DNA of 64,000 nucleotides from Phyto melanocephala (taxonomy: Eukaryota > Arthropoda > Insecta > Diptera > Rhinophoridae): the NCBI GenBank assembly GCA_941918925.1, contig OW799236.1, forward strand, positions 66,798,685 to 66,862,684, read 5' to 3'. This document shows positions 14,101-25,199 of the stretch, one piece after another. Below the pieces are notes generated by a model, which ran no database searches, was not told where the DNA came from, and saw nothing but the letters and a program-made list of their open reading frames with translations. The number at the start of each line of letters is the position of its first letter. Position 1 is the first letter of the stretch. Made by a program: the position numbers and the translations under genes.

Positions 14101-14404
14101 ATAATGTAATGTGTAATGTAAGAAATTGGTTAATGCAAACAAAATATAATAACAAGTACATGTACGAATGTATGTTAGTCAACAGTAAATAATAAATTAA
14201 TAATAAATAAATGAATGTGTGTGTGTGTGCGTATGTTGTTAACAGCATTAGTTTCACAAGATGTAAAATGCGCCCAAAGCCAACATTTATTGCATCCGTT
14301 TTATTTCTTAGAATTCTCTCTCTATAAGCAACAAAATATAATTAAATATAGATTCATATGCACATACATATTTGTGTTAAGTATAAATAGATATTAAAAA
14401 AAGT
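11179..14404. other. No recognised feature
   Basis: Very AT-rich. I found no splice-bounded reading frame, RNA gene or second copy of any part, apart from the microsatellite listed separately. Confidence 0.6.
14066..14110. repeat. (AAAT)n-type microsatellite
   Basis: Repeated aaat/taaa tetramers between 14075 and 14102, with more of the same pattern at 14190-14210 and a short tg tract at 14216-14229. Confidence 0.75.
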
Positions 14405-14905
14405 TAGTACCCATTCACTCATCTTTGCAACAAAGTAGCCCATTGGACTTGGTACTTGCACTAGATAGATTTTTCTAAAACTTTGCACACACATATTGAG
14501 CTGTCATGACTATATAATTTGGTGATTAGAAAAGTAGGCAGGGCCACGCCCATAAAAAAAGTAATAATTTTGAGGTACTTGCTCTGGACCGATTTTTGCA
14601 AAACTTTTCACACATATTGAGTTATCATGACTTTACAATTTCTTGATTAGAAAAGTGGGCAGTATCACGCCCATAAAAAAAATTATCATTTTATACTACT
14701 TGATCTTTACCGATTTTTCTGAAAATTTGCACACATATTGAGCTGTCATGACTATACAGTTTCGTAATTAGAAAAGTGGGCAAAGCCACGCCCATTAAAA
14801 AAGTTATAATTTTTAGCTTTTGGCACTTGATATTCAATTTAAATTCAGAATGCATTTTTATTCATTTAAGGGGCGTCGCAACGTGCGCCGGGCCTTTCTA
14901 GTTTA
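14405..14905 (-). mobile_element. Element with about 120-bp tandem units, copy C (short, three units)
   Basis: In reverse the head (cccggcgcac..ttgcgacgcccctt) ends at about 14905 and three units with gggcgtgg..gcccac follow at 14788, 14665 and 14541. The final non-repeat part is missing, so the copy is truncated on its 3' side. Confidence 0.7.
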
Positions 14906-17512
14906 TAAATATTTTCTTAACTACAAAAAAACGAACGCATTATCACAGCGGTTTTTTCAAGAAAGGTCTGTCTCCAAAACAAGAGCCACTACAAAAACTT
15001 AGAGTATATTTGAAAGCAGAAACGTCAAATTCGTAAACATCACATGATAAAATTCAATCATCAGATAAAGATTACACAAAAAAAGTAGCGACATCTGATT
15101 TATTTCCTAAGCAAATAATTCAGTTGCACACTACGAAGCAGTTTTCAGTGTTTTAAATCTGAAATGGTTAATAGTATTTAAATACTGTCATGTAGCGATT
15201 AAAGAATATATTAAACATTTTGATAAATAAAAAATGATACTCACATACATATAATACTTCTTTGGTTATAGCTGTACAACCAGAGATGAACGTGCATTAA
15301 ATACCACAAAATATTTTTATTATTGTACAATACATATATAAAACAAATAAAATGGTTTATCGTAGAAAAGTGAAGAGCGAATACAAAAATGTATTCACAC
15401 AGCACGATGGTAGTTACCAAACACGTCGCTTTATCTTCATTTGTTTTATAAAGAAAGGAAGGAAACGCTAAATTCTGGGAAATTCAAATTGTATTGGTCT
15501 AACATTAAAGCGATATTTATGTATATGTAAGTGTGCATGTGTACGCTCTTTATATTTGAAAATTGCATTTGACTAAGCATGACTCAGATTAAAGGAATTT
15601 GTTAAAGAAGCGAAAGAATTGAATAAAGAAATGTTGTAATGAGTTTATAAGTAGATTAATGCCGCAAGGATATTAAATTTTCGTCCATATGTCTAAGTTT
15701 TTTAATTTTTTAACTATAAACTGAGTGTTTTTCATTCTAATATTTGTAAGAAGAATTTTTTTAGTTTTGTTCGTTTGATTTTTTGAGTTTAAAAAATTAT
15801 TATTATTGACGTAATACATTATTAAAGGCGAAGCATTCAGTTGACTGCATAACTAAAACAATTGCAATTGAAAAAACAACAGGCATTTTATTAGTATTCT
15901 TGAGTACGCAAAATGTCAATATAAAGGCGTATTAAAATTCGTCGTTGTCAATTGTTGACAAATAAGAACATTTTGTTTTGTTAAAAAAAATGCTTTTGTA
16001 TTTTCTTTTTTTAAATTTTATTTGAAATTATTAAATGAAATTTAAGTTAATAACTGAAAGTTGCACAAAGCAAAAGTTGGATCTCTGTTAACTGCAGATT
16101 TTTCACTTACTGAAGTTCTAAAAAGCGAAACAGATTATAAATCAAACCACTAACGTGGTGGCGTATCTCATTGCCAAAGACTCCATCTTCTTCGCTAAAA
16201 TATAAATATAAATATTAGTTTAAATAAAAATTTAAATGTTTGTATAAAATTAATGCTTGTTTATCAAATTGGAGAATTAAAAAATAAATCATTAAGAAGA
16301 GGTGAACTTTTGATTTTCAATAGCAAAATTCTCGAAAGCATTTTTAATTAGTTATTACCACAACGAGTCCATGAGATTATATTGATTTCAACGCTTACAC
16401 GACTTAATATAGTTGACTTACTTTATTACTTTACTTTATTGGGTTGCAAAGGAATACTGTACAAATTAAAATTAAAACTTAATCTAAAATTACAACTAAT
16501 AAAACATTTGTGTAAAGTAAAAAAAAAAAAACGTATTAAACTAAATACATAAAAAAACATTTTTTAGTATATATTTATGATACATTATGTAAAACCAACT
16601 CAGGTGAAGATGTATTATACATTTCATAAAATATGCTTGAACTTGTCCAGGAATTATTCGTTTTTCGAGGTCTGTTACCGCTGTCGCTAAATGGTGAGCA
16701 TTTATACCCGATGAAACATCATTCTTGAAGAATCTTGGGACCATTTGCACTAGTTGATAATTTGAACAGTATCATTTATATATACGATTGCAAATCTATT
16801 AATTAAGTTTGTGATCATAAATATTATGCCTTATCTGTAGAAGCAACAAAATCTAAACAATTTAATCGGCTATTAAATATCATTCTATTTAAGCCTTCAT
16901 ATGTAGCAGATAGAGTTAAGAATACAATGCAATAGTTTGTTCTGGTGCTGAATTTAAAAAATGATTAAGAAGATCGTCTATTTGTCCTCGTCCAAGTTAC
17001 GAATACATATTTCAATATATGTTTTGTTCGGGCATTCTCTAATATATTAAAATAAATTTGGTTATTACTGCAAAATGCAGTTCGAATCTTAGAATATCAC
17101 GGTATATCCATTTGAAGATCTAGAGTCTGCTGTTCCCTGGTTCCTTCTATCTGATTTCACTCATTATCATTATTATTATCCTTAAATGTTTGTTTATACA
17201 AGGAATTAAATCCTAACTGAATTTGTCCTGTTTCTTGTTGAAAAACTATGTTTTAACGCTTAGATGTTGCTTTTGACGAGTACCTCTCCCCGGTCCTTAC
17301 TTATTTAAGAAGCCGTTGATAAGATTTATCGCGACATGGTTCTTTTAAAGATATCGATTTTATTGTTAAAGTCATTTATATAAAACAAGTAAACATAAAC
17401 GAATTCATTTGAAAATTAAAATACCCAACATAATTAAAATAAAAAATATAAAAATTAATAAGCAGAAATTATGGGGCCACCTTTTCAATCCATCTTGATA
17501 TTATTAGTATTA
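14906..17512. other. Mostly unrecognised; one protein-like patch on the minus strand
   Basis: Between 16950 and 16600 the minus strand reads LLNHFLNSAPEQTIALYS and, in another frame, NDVSSGINAHHLATAVTDLE. These look like decayed coding sequence with stops between, perhaps an old mobile-element gene. I could not identify a family. Confidence 0.35.
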
Positions 17513-18030
17513 CACAGTACAACACATGATTTGCCAACTCAATTCTGTTAACTGTATGTAAAATTAGACCCAAAAAGAAGAATTTCTGCATCATTCGTTT
17601 TGTCTTCTTTCCTGCGATTTGAAGTTAGTATCGATTTGAAGTTAGTACTATCGTATAGGGGAATTTATCACGTTTTAGGCCTTCTTGTTTGACATAGCTC
17701 GACAACCACTAGCCCAATTTAGTTGAAATAAATTTTAAAAAATTAAGAATTACAATTCCCTTAATCTGTTCATATATTGTTTTCCTATACAAGTAACACT
17801 TTCGAAGTTAAAAATGAATGTATGAAGGGAAAAAATTATTTTTTGCCTAAAAATTTAAATTTTTTTTTTTAAAAAATACATAAAAAATCCAAAATGGAAA
17901 AAAGTTTCAAGTCTAGTTATTTTTTCGCAAAGTCACATAACCTATGAGCAAAATGAGACAAAGATCATAAAAATCGATGCACGCGTTTCGCTTTTATTCG
18001 CAATTGAGTAAATGTATGAATTTCAAAAAT
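17513..18030 (+). repeat. Left long terminal inverted repeat
   Basis: About 518 bp. Its reverse complement matches 19309-19836 nearly base for base over long stretches, for example around the ggggaatttatcacgtttta motif and the tgcacgcgtttcgcttttat motif. Small differences lie mostly in an A/T homopolymer and near the outer end. Confidence 0.88.
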
Positions 18031-18261
18031 CAGTTATAGCCACCACCCTTAAAATAAAAATATAAATTAAAAAATTATCATGAAAAAAAAACTTTATTTA
18101 TAAAAACTTAATGAAAATAAAATAATATGCAATTAATACGCAATTATAATATGCATAAAAACAAAATTTAGAACATTTTTTCAATTATTGGCAATATCCA
18201 TCCTTGTAGAAGTTGACGCTTGTGGTTCTGATGATCTTGTTTTCTTCGTAGGTTGTTCATA

Positions 18262-18740
18262 TTAATGGTCTGAGTCTGTATCGTCATCCGAGATACACAT
18301 ACTATTCAAGGGCGTGTTTCTTTCACTGTGTCCACCAATTTCAATGTCTTCATCTTCGGTGCTTTCTTCAAACTGCATAATTGTGGAACTCCACCAACAA
18401 ACATCCGCAAGCAATGCATCCAATTTTTGTTTTTGAACCGCTTTTCAAATGGCATGGTCAACTCGTGGAACCTCTCTCCTTGTTCGTCTGATTCCTGAGG
18501 TGATTGTGCCAAAAAAGTATCGAGGTGGTGGTGCAAGAAATGCAATTTCAGCGTCATGGATGCACCGATTTTTTCGAAATAAAACAGCAACCTGTCCACT
18601 CGTTGCTGTATCTCTTCTCGCTGGACACGGTTCTTTCCTAGAACGCCTTCTATTACTTCTTTCAATGCGTTCCATGCATGTTGGTGGTCGTGATGCTCTG
18701 AAAGCAAATGTGTGAAAGAATCACTTTTGATCAATTTCCG
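18262..18740 (-). pseudogene. Frameshifted transposon gene of the arthropod GERFH-type protein family
   Basis: One open frame of 166 codons (18806-18306) contains EPDIRKLIKSDSF, HAWNALKEVIEGVLGKNR, MTLKLHFLHHHLDTF and SDEQGERFHELTMPFEKRF. This order and spacing match a family I know only as uncharacterised proteins present in many copies in arthropod genomes. After EKRFKNK, at an A/C-rich stretch near 18428, the family's expected LAD.CWW motif appears in a different frame and continues into an acidic tail (ISDDDTDSDH) with a stop at 18262-18264. The copy therefore carries a frameshift and is probably dead. Residues before EPDI (MNIVTFVV...) may be read-through rather than real protein. Position inside the long inverted repeats suggests it is, or was, the element's transposase, possibly with catalytic acids in the HLD and DEQGE motifs; that is inference. 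Confidence 0.7.
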
Positions 18741-19308
18741 AATATCAGGTTCATTGAGAATACCTGTTTTAAATACAAACGTAACCACAAACGTAACAAT
18801 ATTCATCCAAATATGGGCACTTGTTGTTTTCCATACTGATATATTTTATGTTTTGTTGTTATTCACTTTTAAAAAACTGGAGAAAAATCACTTTTACTGT
18901 TCGCGTTCGTCGGCACTGGCTGAATGCCAAAAATCGATCAATGCACACCTATAAATACTACGTATTTTTGAATATTTTACTGCCAGGTACTTATAAATGG
19001 GCGCATATTTTAAGGGCGGCTGGCTATATACCTGATTCAGCACTTGTACGTTTCAAACTGTGCAAAACTTTCAAAATAATGACCACCCTTAAATGTGGGT
19101 GCAATTTCTGTAAAAAAATCATATAGGTGGCCACCGGAAAAACCAAAATAATAAAAAGGTCCACTTTCCGTTTAATTGTCCACGTTTATTTATTACCGCA
19201 ATCATAAAAATCAAATAACCTTTTGTTTATTCCTTTTTTTTTAATTCTCAGAATCATGAAAAAGGTGTCAATGTTTTCTCCAAATAATGTTGTGCATATC
19301 TCGAGCAA

Positions 19309-19836
19309 ATTTTTGAAATTCATACATTTACTCAATTGCGAATAAAAGCGAAACGCGTGCATCGATTTTTATGATCTTTGTCTCATTTTGCTCATAGGTT
19401 ATGTGACTTTGCGAAAAAATAACTAGACTTGAAACTTTTTTCCATTTTGGATTTTTTATGTATTTAAAAAAAAAAAAAATTTAAATTTTTAGGCAAAAAA
19501 TAATTTTTTCCCTTCATACATTCATTTTTAACTTCGAAAGTGTTACTTGTATAGGAAAACAATATATGAACAGATTAAGGGAATTGTAATTCCTAATTTT
19601 TTAAAATTTATTTCAACTAAATTGGGCTAGTGGTTGTCGAGCTATGTCAAACAACAGGGCCTAAAACGTGATAAATTCCCCTATACGATAGTACTTACTT
19701 CAAATCGATACTAACTTCAAATCGCAGGTAAGAAGACAAAACGAATGATGCAGAAATTCTTCTTTTTGGGTCTTATTTCACATACAGTTCACAGAATTGA
19801 GTTGGCAATCAATAAACTTAAAAATTTTGTACTGTG
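19309..19836 (-). repeat. Right long terminal inverted repeat
   Basis: About 528 bp, the inverted partner of 17513-18030. The outer 40 bp are more divergent than the rest because of a short insertion next to ttgccaactcaattctg, but the terminal 8 bp match perfectly. Confidence 0.88.
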
Positions 19837-20004
19837 TTATTATTCTATTTTACAATAATGTAATTAAATGGATGTTCTTGGAAATTTCCACGAGTATTTA
19901 AAGGTTTTTTAAACAAAATTTATTTTTGCCTTAGAATTCAAGGCATATTCACAGAGTAATATCGTCGTAACAGGTGATCGGGAAGTATGTCAATTCGCCT
20001 TGAT

Positions 20005-20545
20005 TTCATTTATTTATGAAATAATGGAAAATAAGATTTTTGTGTAGGTATTAAGCATTTAACTTAACAGTACTTTCTTGGTAACAAGTGTATTAATTTT
20101 TTTAATGTTTGCTGTTCTTATGAATTTTATATTTTGAATGTACTTTTTTCCTTTAAAATGTATTAAATTTACCAGATTGTAACAACCTTTCCATTCCCGA
20201 CATATTGTAAAAGTTTATTTGTTGTAACATTAACCAGTATAAATATCCAAAGACGAATAAAAACGATAAATTATCAGCCCACCTGATGGGGAAGAGTAAT
20301 GTCAAAATTTAATAAAATGGAAAATAAGATTTTCGTTTTGGTATTAAACAATAAATTAAATTTAAGTGTTTGTTTTTAAATAAATGTAACAAATTTATGT
20401 ATATTTGTTATTCTTGCACCATTAATAATATGTTTCACAAATATTTATCCTTTTTTTTAATAAAATTTAATTAAATCAAACATATCACAACAACTTCCAT
20501 CCCTGATACATAAAATATATTCTAAAAAGTTGCTTTGTAGTATCA
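20005..20545 (+). repeat. Diverged tandem duplication (about 300 bp per unit)
   Basis: The block atggaaaataagattttt at about 20022 and tggaaaataagattttcg at about 20319, and later ccattcccgacatattgtaa (20190) versus ccatccctgatacataaaat (20497), keep the same order and spacing of about 300 bp. Intervening AT-rich sequence is poorly conserved. Confidence 0.5.
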
Positions 20546-20833
20546 ATTTACCGTTTCATATACCTGTATGACTGAGCCTTGATCTGATATAAAAATTTTT
20601 CCTGTATTCGTATTTTTTTGTTTCAATTTGTTGAATGTGAATAGAGATTTTGAACACGATTTATTTTAGAAAATCTATGAGTATGCATTCTGTTTTCTGT
20701 TCTTTATACACACATAATATATAAATATATATCATTATATAATAATGATAAATGTACGTTCTTTGGCAAAATCCTGTAATTTAAAAAGTTTCTCTAATTT
20801 AAAGTCATTACAAATTTTACTTCATTCTTTATA

Positions 20834-20870
20834 TACATACATACATATGTATGTACATACATATGTAAAT
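20834..20870. repeat. tacatacata palindromic microsatellite
   Basis: The stretch tacatacatacatatgtatg then tacatacatatgta is nearly its own reverse complement, so it can form a cruciform. Similar short cata tracts occur throughout the window. Confidence 0.7.
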
Positions 20871-22403
20871 GCTGTTTTTCAAGATATAAAAAAGAGTTTA
20901 ACTTAATTGTTTTCCTTTATATGATTTTAATATGTTTAAATGTGCCTTCTATTATTATTTTATATATGTTTTTAACAAACTTCCATACTTTTTCATATTT
21001 TTTCGTCTCTTTTTTGTATTTTTTTGTTCTGCAAAAGTCTTTGTGTTTTAAGTGCAATTTCCGTTTATTTGCAAAAATGACTTCCGTTTTCCGCTGTATG
21101 TCTGTATTAATGGAGTTGTGTGTTTATGTGTTTTTGTGTTTAATTGTGTGAGTTTGTTTTATTTTCATTTGCTTTTTTCACTTTTTATATTTCTTTTTTT
21201 TTAATTTCTTTCAATTCTTTTTAATTTTTTATTTTATTACAGAAAATAAAAAACTTAATGTTTTTCAAATTCATTCTCTATACTATTTGCTAAGAGTTTT
21301 TTTACACTCGTCTTTATTTCGTTCATTTTTTTTTCTCTACTTTTTAACGATTTTTTTTATGTCTTCGTTTAGTTTTTTTTTGTTTGTCGTAGTTATAGAA
21401 CTTCTTTGCAAAACTTTTAATTGACAAGTGCCATAGTGGTTCAGTGTTTTGAAAGGCATAGAGTACTCGAGTGCATGGTAATGGTATACAAACTCCTGCT
21501 TAACCAAATAGTAACAAATACTGGTGTATTAAAATGTTGTCTAGTGAAAGTATTGGTAACTATTGTATTATCACTAGTAAGTAGTGGAAGTTCATAGTAG
21601 TTTCAGCACTAGTTCGTACACTAAAATGCAAAATACTACCAGTAAATGGAGTACGACCACTATCAGTAGTATTTACGTCATATGTATTAAGTTTATAAAA
21701 TAAATAAAATAAAAGTAGAAAAACTAATGAAATACATGCAATAATATACCACAGACATTGTGGTTGAAACTGGTGTACTTATGTTCTTTATAGGAATTAG
21801 CAAAAAAACAAAAAGAAAACAAAACATTTTTATTTTCTATTTTTCAAATAGAAAAAGAAATTAGAAAACGAAAATGTAAACAAATTTAAATTCAACAATT
21901 CTTGAAGAAGCACTGAAAAGTTTCTATTAGATTTTATTGTGCATCTCGTTTGTTCTTCTTTCTCTTCTTCTAAAAAATTGATTTATATTTATTATGTAAA
22001 TATATTACAAATATATTAAATTTTAACTTGGTTGTTGGGACACATAAAGCACATAGACATACATCTTGAGTTATATAAATTAAAAGTTTGTCAATGGTGT
22101 AACTGAAATTTTAAGTTTATATAAGTTTGATGTGATCTTTAAGTTTATCCAGACTTAGTCAAATAGTAAATAATAAACCGTAATATGAATATGGATTTAA
22201 ATTATTTTTAAATTACAATTGGTAAGAGTAATGTAGTTTTATTTATTATTTCTCTAAATAAATTTTATGTGTTATTAGGTTGGATGAAAATACATGTTCA
22301 ACTACAAAACACTGTATCAGGTAGTTGCATTTTTAAGAGAATATTTTGATACATACGTTTAAATGAGCTGCAACAATTTATAGTTTTATGATATGTGTCT
22401 CAT

Positions 22404-23140
22404 TTTTTTCTACATATTCTCAAAGATGGTCGACTTGATTAAGGCCAAGTGTTCGGATTATTATCCTGTTGAAATGTTGTGTTCAATATAATTTTCTTCA
22501 TACTTGGGACAATATTGTGTCACACATTGCTCAGATAATCTTTTTTTTTATTGTTGTTTCGATGAAAACAATATTACCGACCCCTGATGCTGCCATTCTT
22601 CTCAATACCATTAGAGAGCCTCCACTATGTTTTACGGTTTTAACCAAGCACTTATCGCTAAATGCATGAGTCGCACCTCACCATATCTGTGAAGGTTTTT
22701 CAACACCCGATATCTCCTATTTACTGTTATCCATAAAATGAATATTTTCCCAAAATGTTAGAGGCTGACTTTTATTTATTGCTTTTTGCTGGTACTCTTC
22801 TTTTTAAGCCATTTTTGCTTGGGAATCTTGTGTTATCACTTACTGACTTCTCAGATGCTTGTAATATATTTTCAGCTGTCTTTACTTAACTAAAAGCTGA
22901 ACTTGCCCTAAATTGTCTAAATATAGCCCTTAATTCCTTATATGTAAGTCACCTTAGCCGTCTTCTACGTAGCAAATTCACCACTGTCGTATATTTTTGG
23001 CGTATTCGTCTATAACTTTTTTATAGTACAACAGTGGCTTCCAACAATTTTACTAATTGTACACTGCGATCTTCCCTTTGCATGTAAACCTTTTATGAAT
23101 TCATGATCTTCAATTGAAATTTGCTTTCTTTTTGTCTATT
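22404..23140 (-). pseudogene. Tc1-type transposase relic
   Basis: On the minus strand broken frames read, in order, RKQISIEDHEFIKGLHAKGR, CTISKIVG (helix-turn-helix part), then GGSLMV followed by RMAASGVGNIVFIETT, and finally TTFQQDN (about 22480-22690 for the second half). The block GGSLMVWG.MAASG and FQQDN are hallmarks of Tc1-family transposases, where the Asp of QQDN is a catalytic residue. Several stops and frameshifts break the gene. I could not define its terminal inverted repeats with confidence. Confidence 0.7.
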
Positions 23141-25199
23141 TTTGTCTATTTTAATTAAAAGTATTTTTTTATTCTCTATTCACTTTGAAAGCGTCAAGTT
23201 ATGGAACAGTTCAAATTAAAAACAAAAAAAATTATTAAAAAGATGGCACTATTTTGCATTACTTACTTAACTTTTATTTGACGCGTTAAAATGCAATACT
23301 TCATTTAAAAACGTTTTTATTTTTCGAGTTCATATTTATTAATATTATTGTTTAAATTAAGTTAATTATACATTTATTTCTAATAAAATATACAATGTAA
23401 TTTATCATAAATATCTGTTAATATACAAATAATCGTCACAATTTTAAAGTGATAGTGGTATTGATTTCCAATTGACGCTCAAAATATCACTACTACTTTG
23501 GGTCCGAGTCCGGTAACGAACGTAGTTATTGAACTCAACGTAGTTCCTAATTCTAGTACTTTTATCAAATAGCTCCTTGACCATCCAATAAGTTTTCTTA
23601 CAGGTTGTAACGAGACCAAATAAAAACATACAAAAGCCAAATGTATTCCTATAAGTTATATTCTATTGTACATGTATTAAATAATATAAGGCGAATTCGA
23701 TTTTAAATGTCATTAAGATTATTTTTCATTTAAGATAGAGTGTCGATTATAATGAAAATCTATCGTACCGATCTCGTGAGATTATGCTATCGGGTATCAA
23801 ACTACAATAACGCGAGGCCGCTGTTCTTCCTTAGCAGGTATTTCAGTATTTAGAATTTATCTCGTCTATCAATAGCTTAAGTAATGGTCAAACGAAAAAG
23901 AACTCACTCGTATTCCTTTGACACTGCAAATTGCGTGAATCGTTTCGATAGTGACTCGAGCTTAACTAAGGTGGTGTTTTTACATTTTAAACCTTTAATA
24001 AAACCTGGACATACTTAGTTTACCCTAGATTAAAAAAACTGAATCACTTGATAGTTACCATCATCCACCTTTTCAAGTTTGTACAATTTACCCATTGCAA
24101 GAGTTATGCCTGTACCAACCCATCATCTAGGGCAATTTAAAGTGATACACAGGATGTTAGTGCCTATCCCGTCTTTGCAAGTCCATTATCAGCTTTAATC
24201 ACAGCTATTACCACATGCCCCCTAATCCACTTTATAAAAATACACCTGCTGAGCTTTATAATATACTTAAGCTTCAAAGAGGTTTTCACATCTATTCACA
24301 GCACGAATTATTTTCGCTCATTCAGGTAATGTACCCCATGCAGCTTTCTACTTTGATCTATGCAGTCCATACTTAATTAAAATATCCTTAAACACTCTTT
24401 TAATTTTAACAAATTTCTTCATACAAGTTAGTTTCTAATTAGCAAATTAAATAGCCAGACGACTAAACTTTTAGTTGAGTAGTTTTTTTTTTCTGTTTCT
24501 TTTACAAAGTACTATAAGGGTAACTAATTAAAGGTGACCATATTTACAATGGTGTCCAGAGTAAAGCAACAAAAATTAAAATTTTTTTACTTGAGTCTTA
24601 TTAATATATTTTTTTTCTCTTTTCACTTGGTGAAATACAGAAGTATAATTTTTACCATTTGCTTTGTGAATTTTTTTCTCCTAAAATGTTGGTGCTGAAA
24701 AAACTTTATTCAGTTGAACTTAGTTTTTAGTGAGTGTTGTGGAACTTTTATTGTTTTGTGTTAAAATTACTAATCAAATGTTAAAGTTAATTTATATTGT
24801 AGTGGTATGTAGCAAAAGACACAGGACTGGACTAAAATATGACAGAATGTAAAGTAAATATACTAATGCATGTTTCATGTAAATTTTGGGATCTTTATAA
24901 ATGAATGGTATACAAATGTCAATAAATATTGAGAACGAGATGGGGACAATAGTTTTTTTACTATTCCCAAGTTAACTCAAATTTTTATGCATGATATTGC
25001 AGGTCAAGTATCTATTTGTGATAAGACAAAGTATACAAATTATGAATTCTTATGGATAGAAACGTTAATTGTTAAAAATTAAAAAACTTTCCCAGGTACC
25101 GTCTCAGTTTTCAAAGACTTGAGTTAACTTTCAGACATGTGTAAGTTGCTGCAACTAAATTTCAAATTTGTCTTTTTACTTCACATATCAAATGACATT
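23141..25199. other. Mostly unrecognised; possible coding patch at 23444-23665 (minus)
   Basis: On the minus strand a frame reads ITYRNTFGFCMFLFGLVTTC then KKTYWMVKELFDKSTRIRNY and ends SVNWKSIPLSL. The composition is more protein-like than the surrounding chance frames: a hydrophobic segment followed by a basic region. There is no matching family, no clear acceptor and no neighbour exon. It could be a last exon of an unrecognised membrane protein or a relic. Confidence 0.25.

Larger units (their letters stand above)
17513..19836 (-). mobile_element. 2.3-kb DNA transposon with about 520-bp terminal inverted repeats
   Basis: The ends cacagtac (17513) and gtactgtg (19836) are inverted copies, and the similarity continues inward for over 500 bp on each side. 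The trinucleotide TTA flanks both ends directly (17510-17512 and 19837-19839), a possible but weak target duplication. The interior of about 1.3 kb carries one frameshifted gene on the minus strand. Inverted repeats this long resemble foldback-type and some P-superfamily elements; the superfamily of this one cannot be settled by eye. The two repeats are very similar to each other, which suggests a fairly young insertion or maintenance by conversion. Confidence 0.85.
19840..22400. other. No recognised gene
   Basis: It holds the diverged 300-bp duplication and a cata microsatellite (listed), then T-rich sequence (20900-21420). The frame at 20921-21151 is made of Phe/Leu/Cys-rich translation of T runs and is not credible as a gene. 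Confidence 0.6.

Noticed and set aside
14820..15002. 60-codon frame with a basic stretch
   Set aside because: Its first part overlaps the head of a tandem-unit element copy; no family motif.
18449..18715. 88-codon plus-strand frame inside the long-repeat transposon
   Set aside because: It is antisense to the GERFH-family gene, whose motifs explain the open reading.
20921..21151. 76-codon Phe/Leu/Cys-rich frame
   Set aside because: It results from translating long T runs; no start context or homology.
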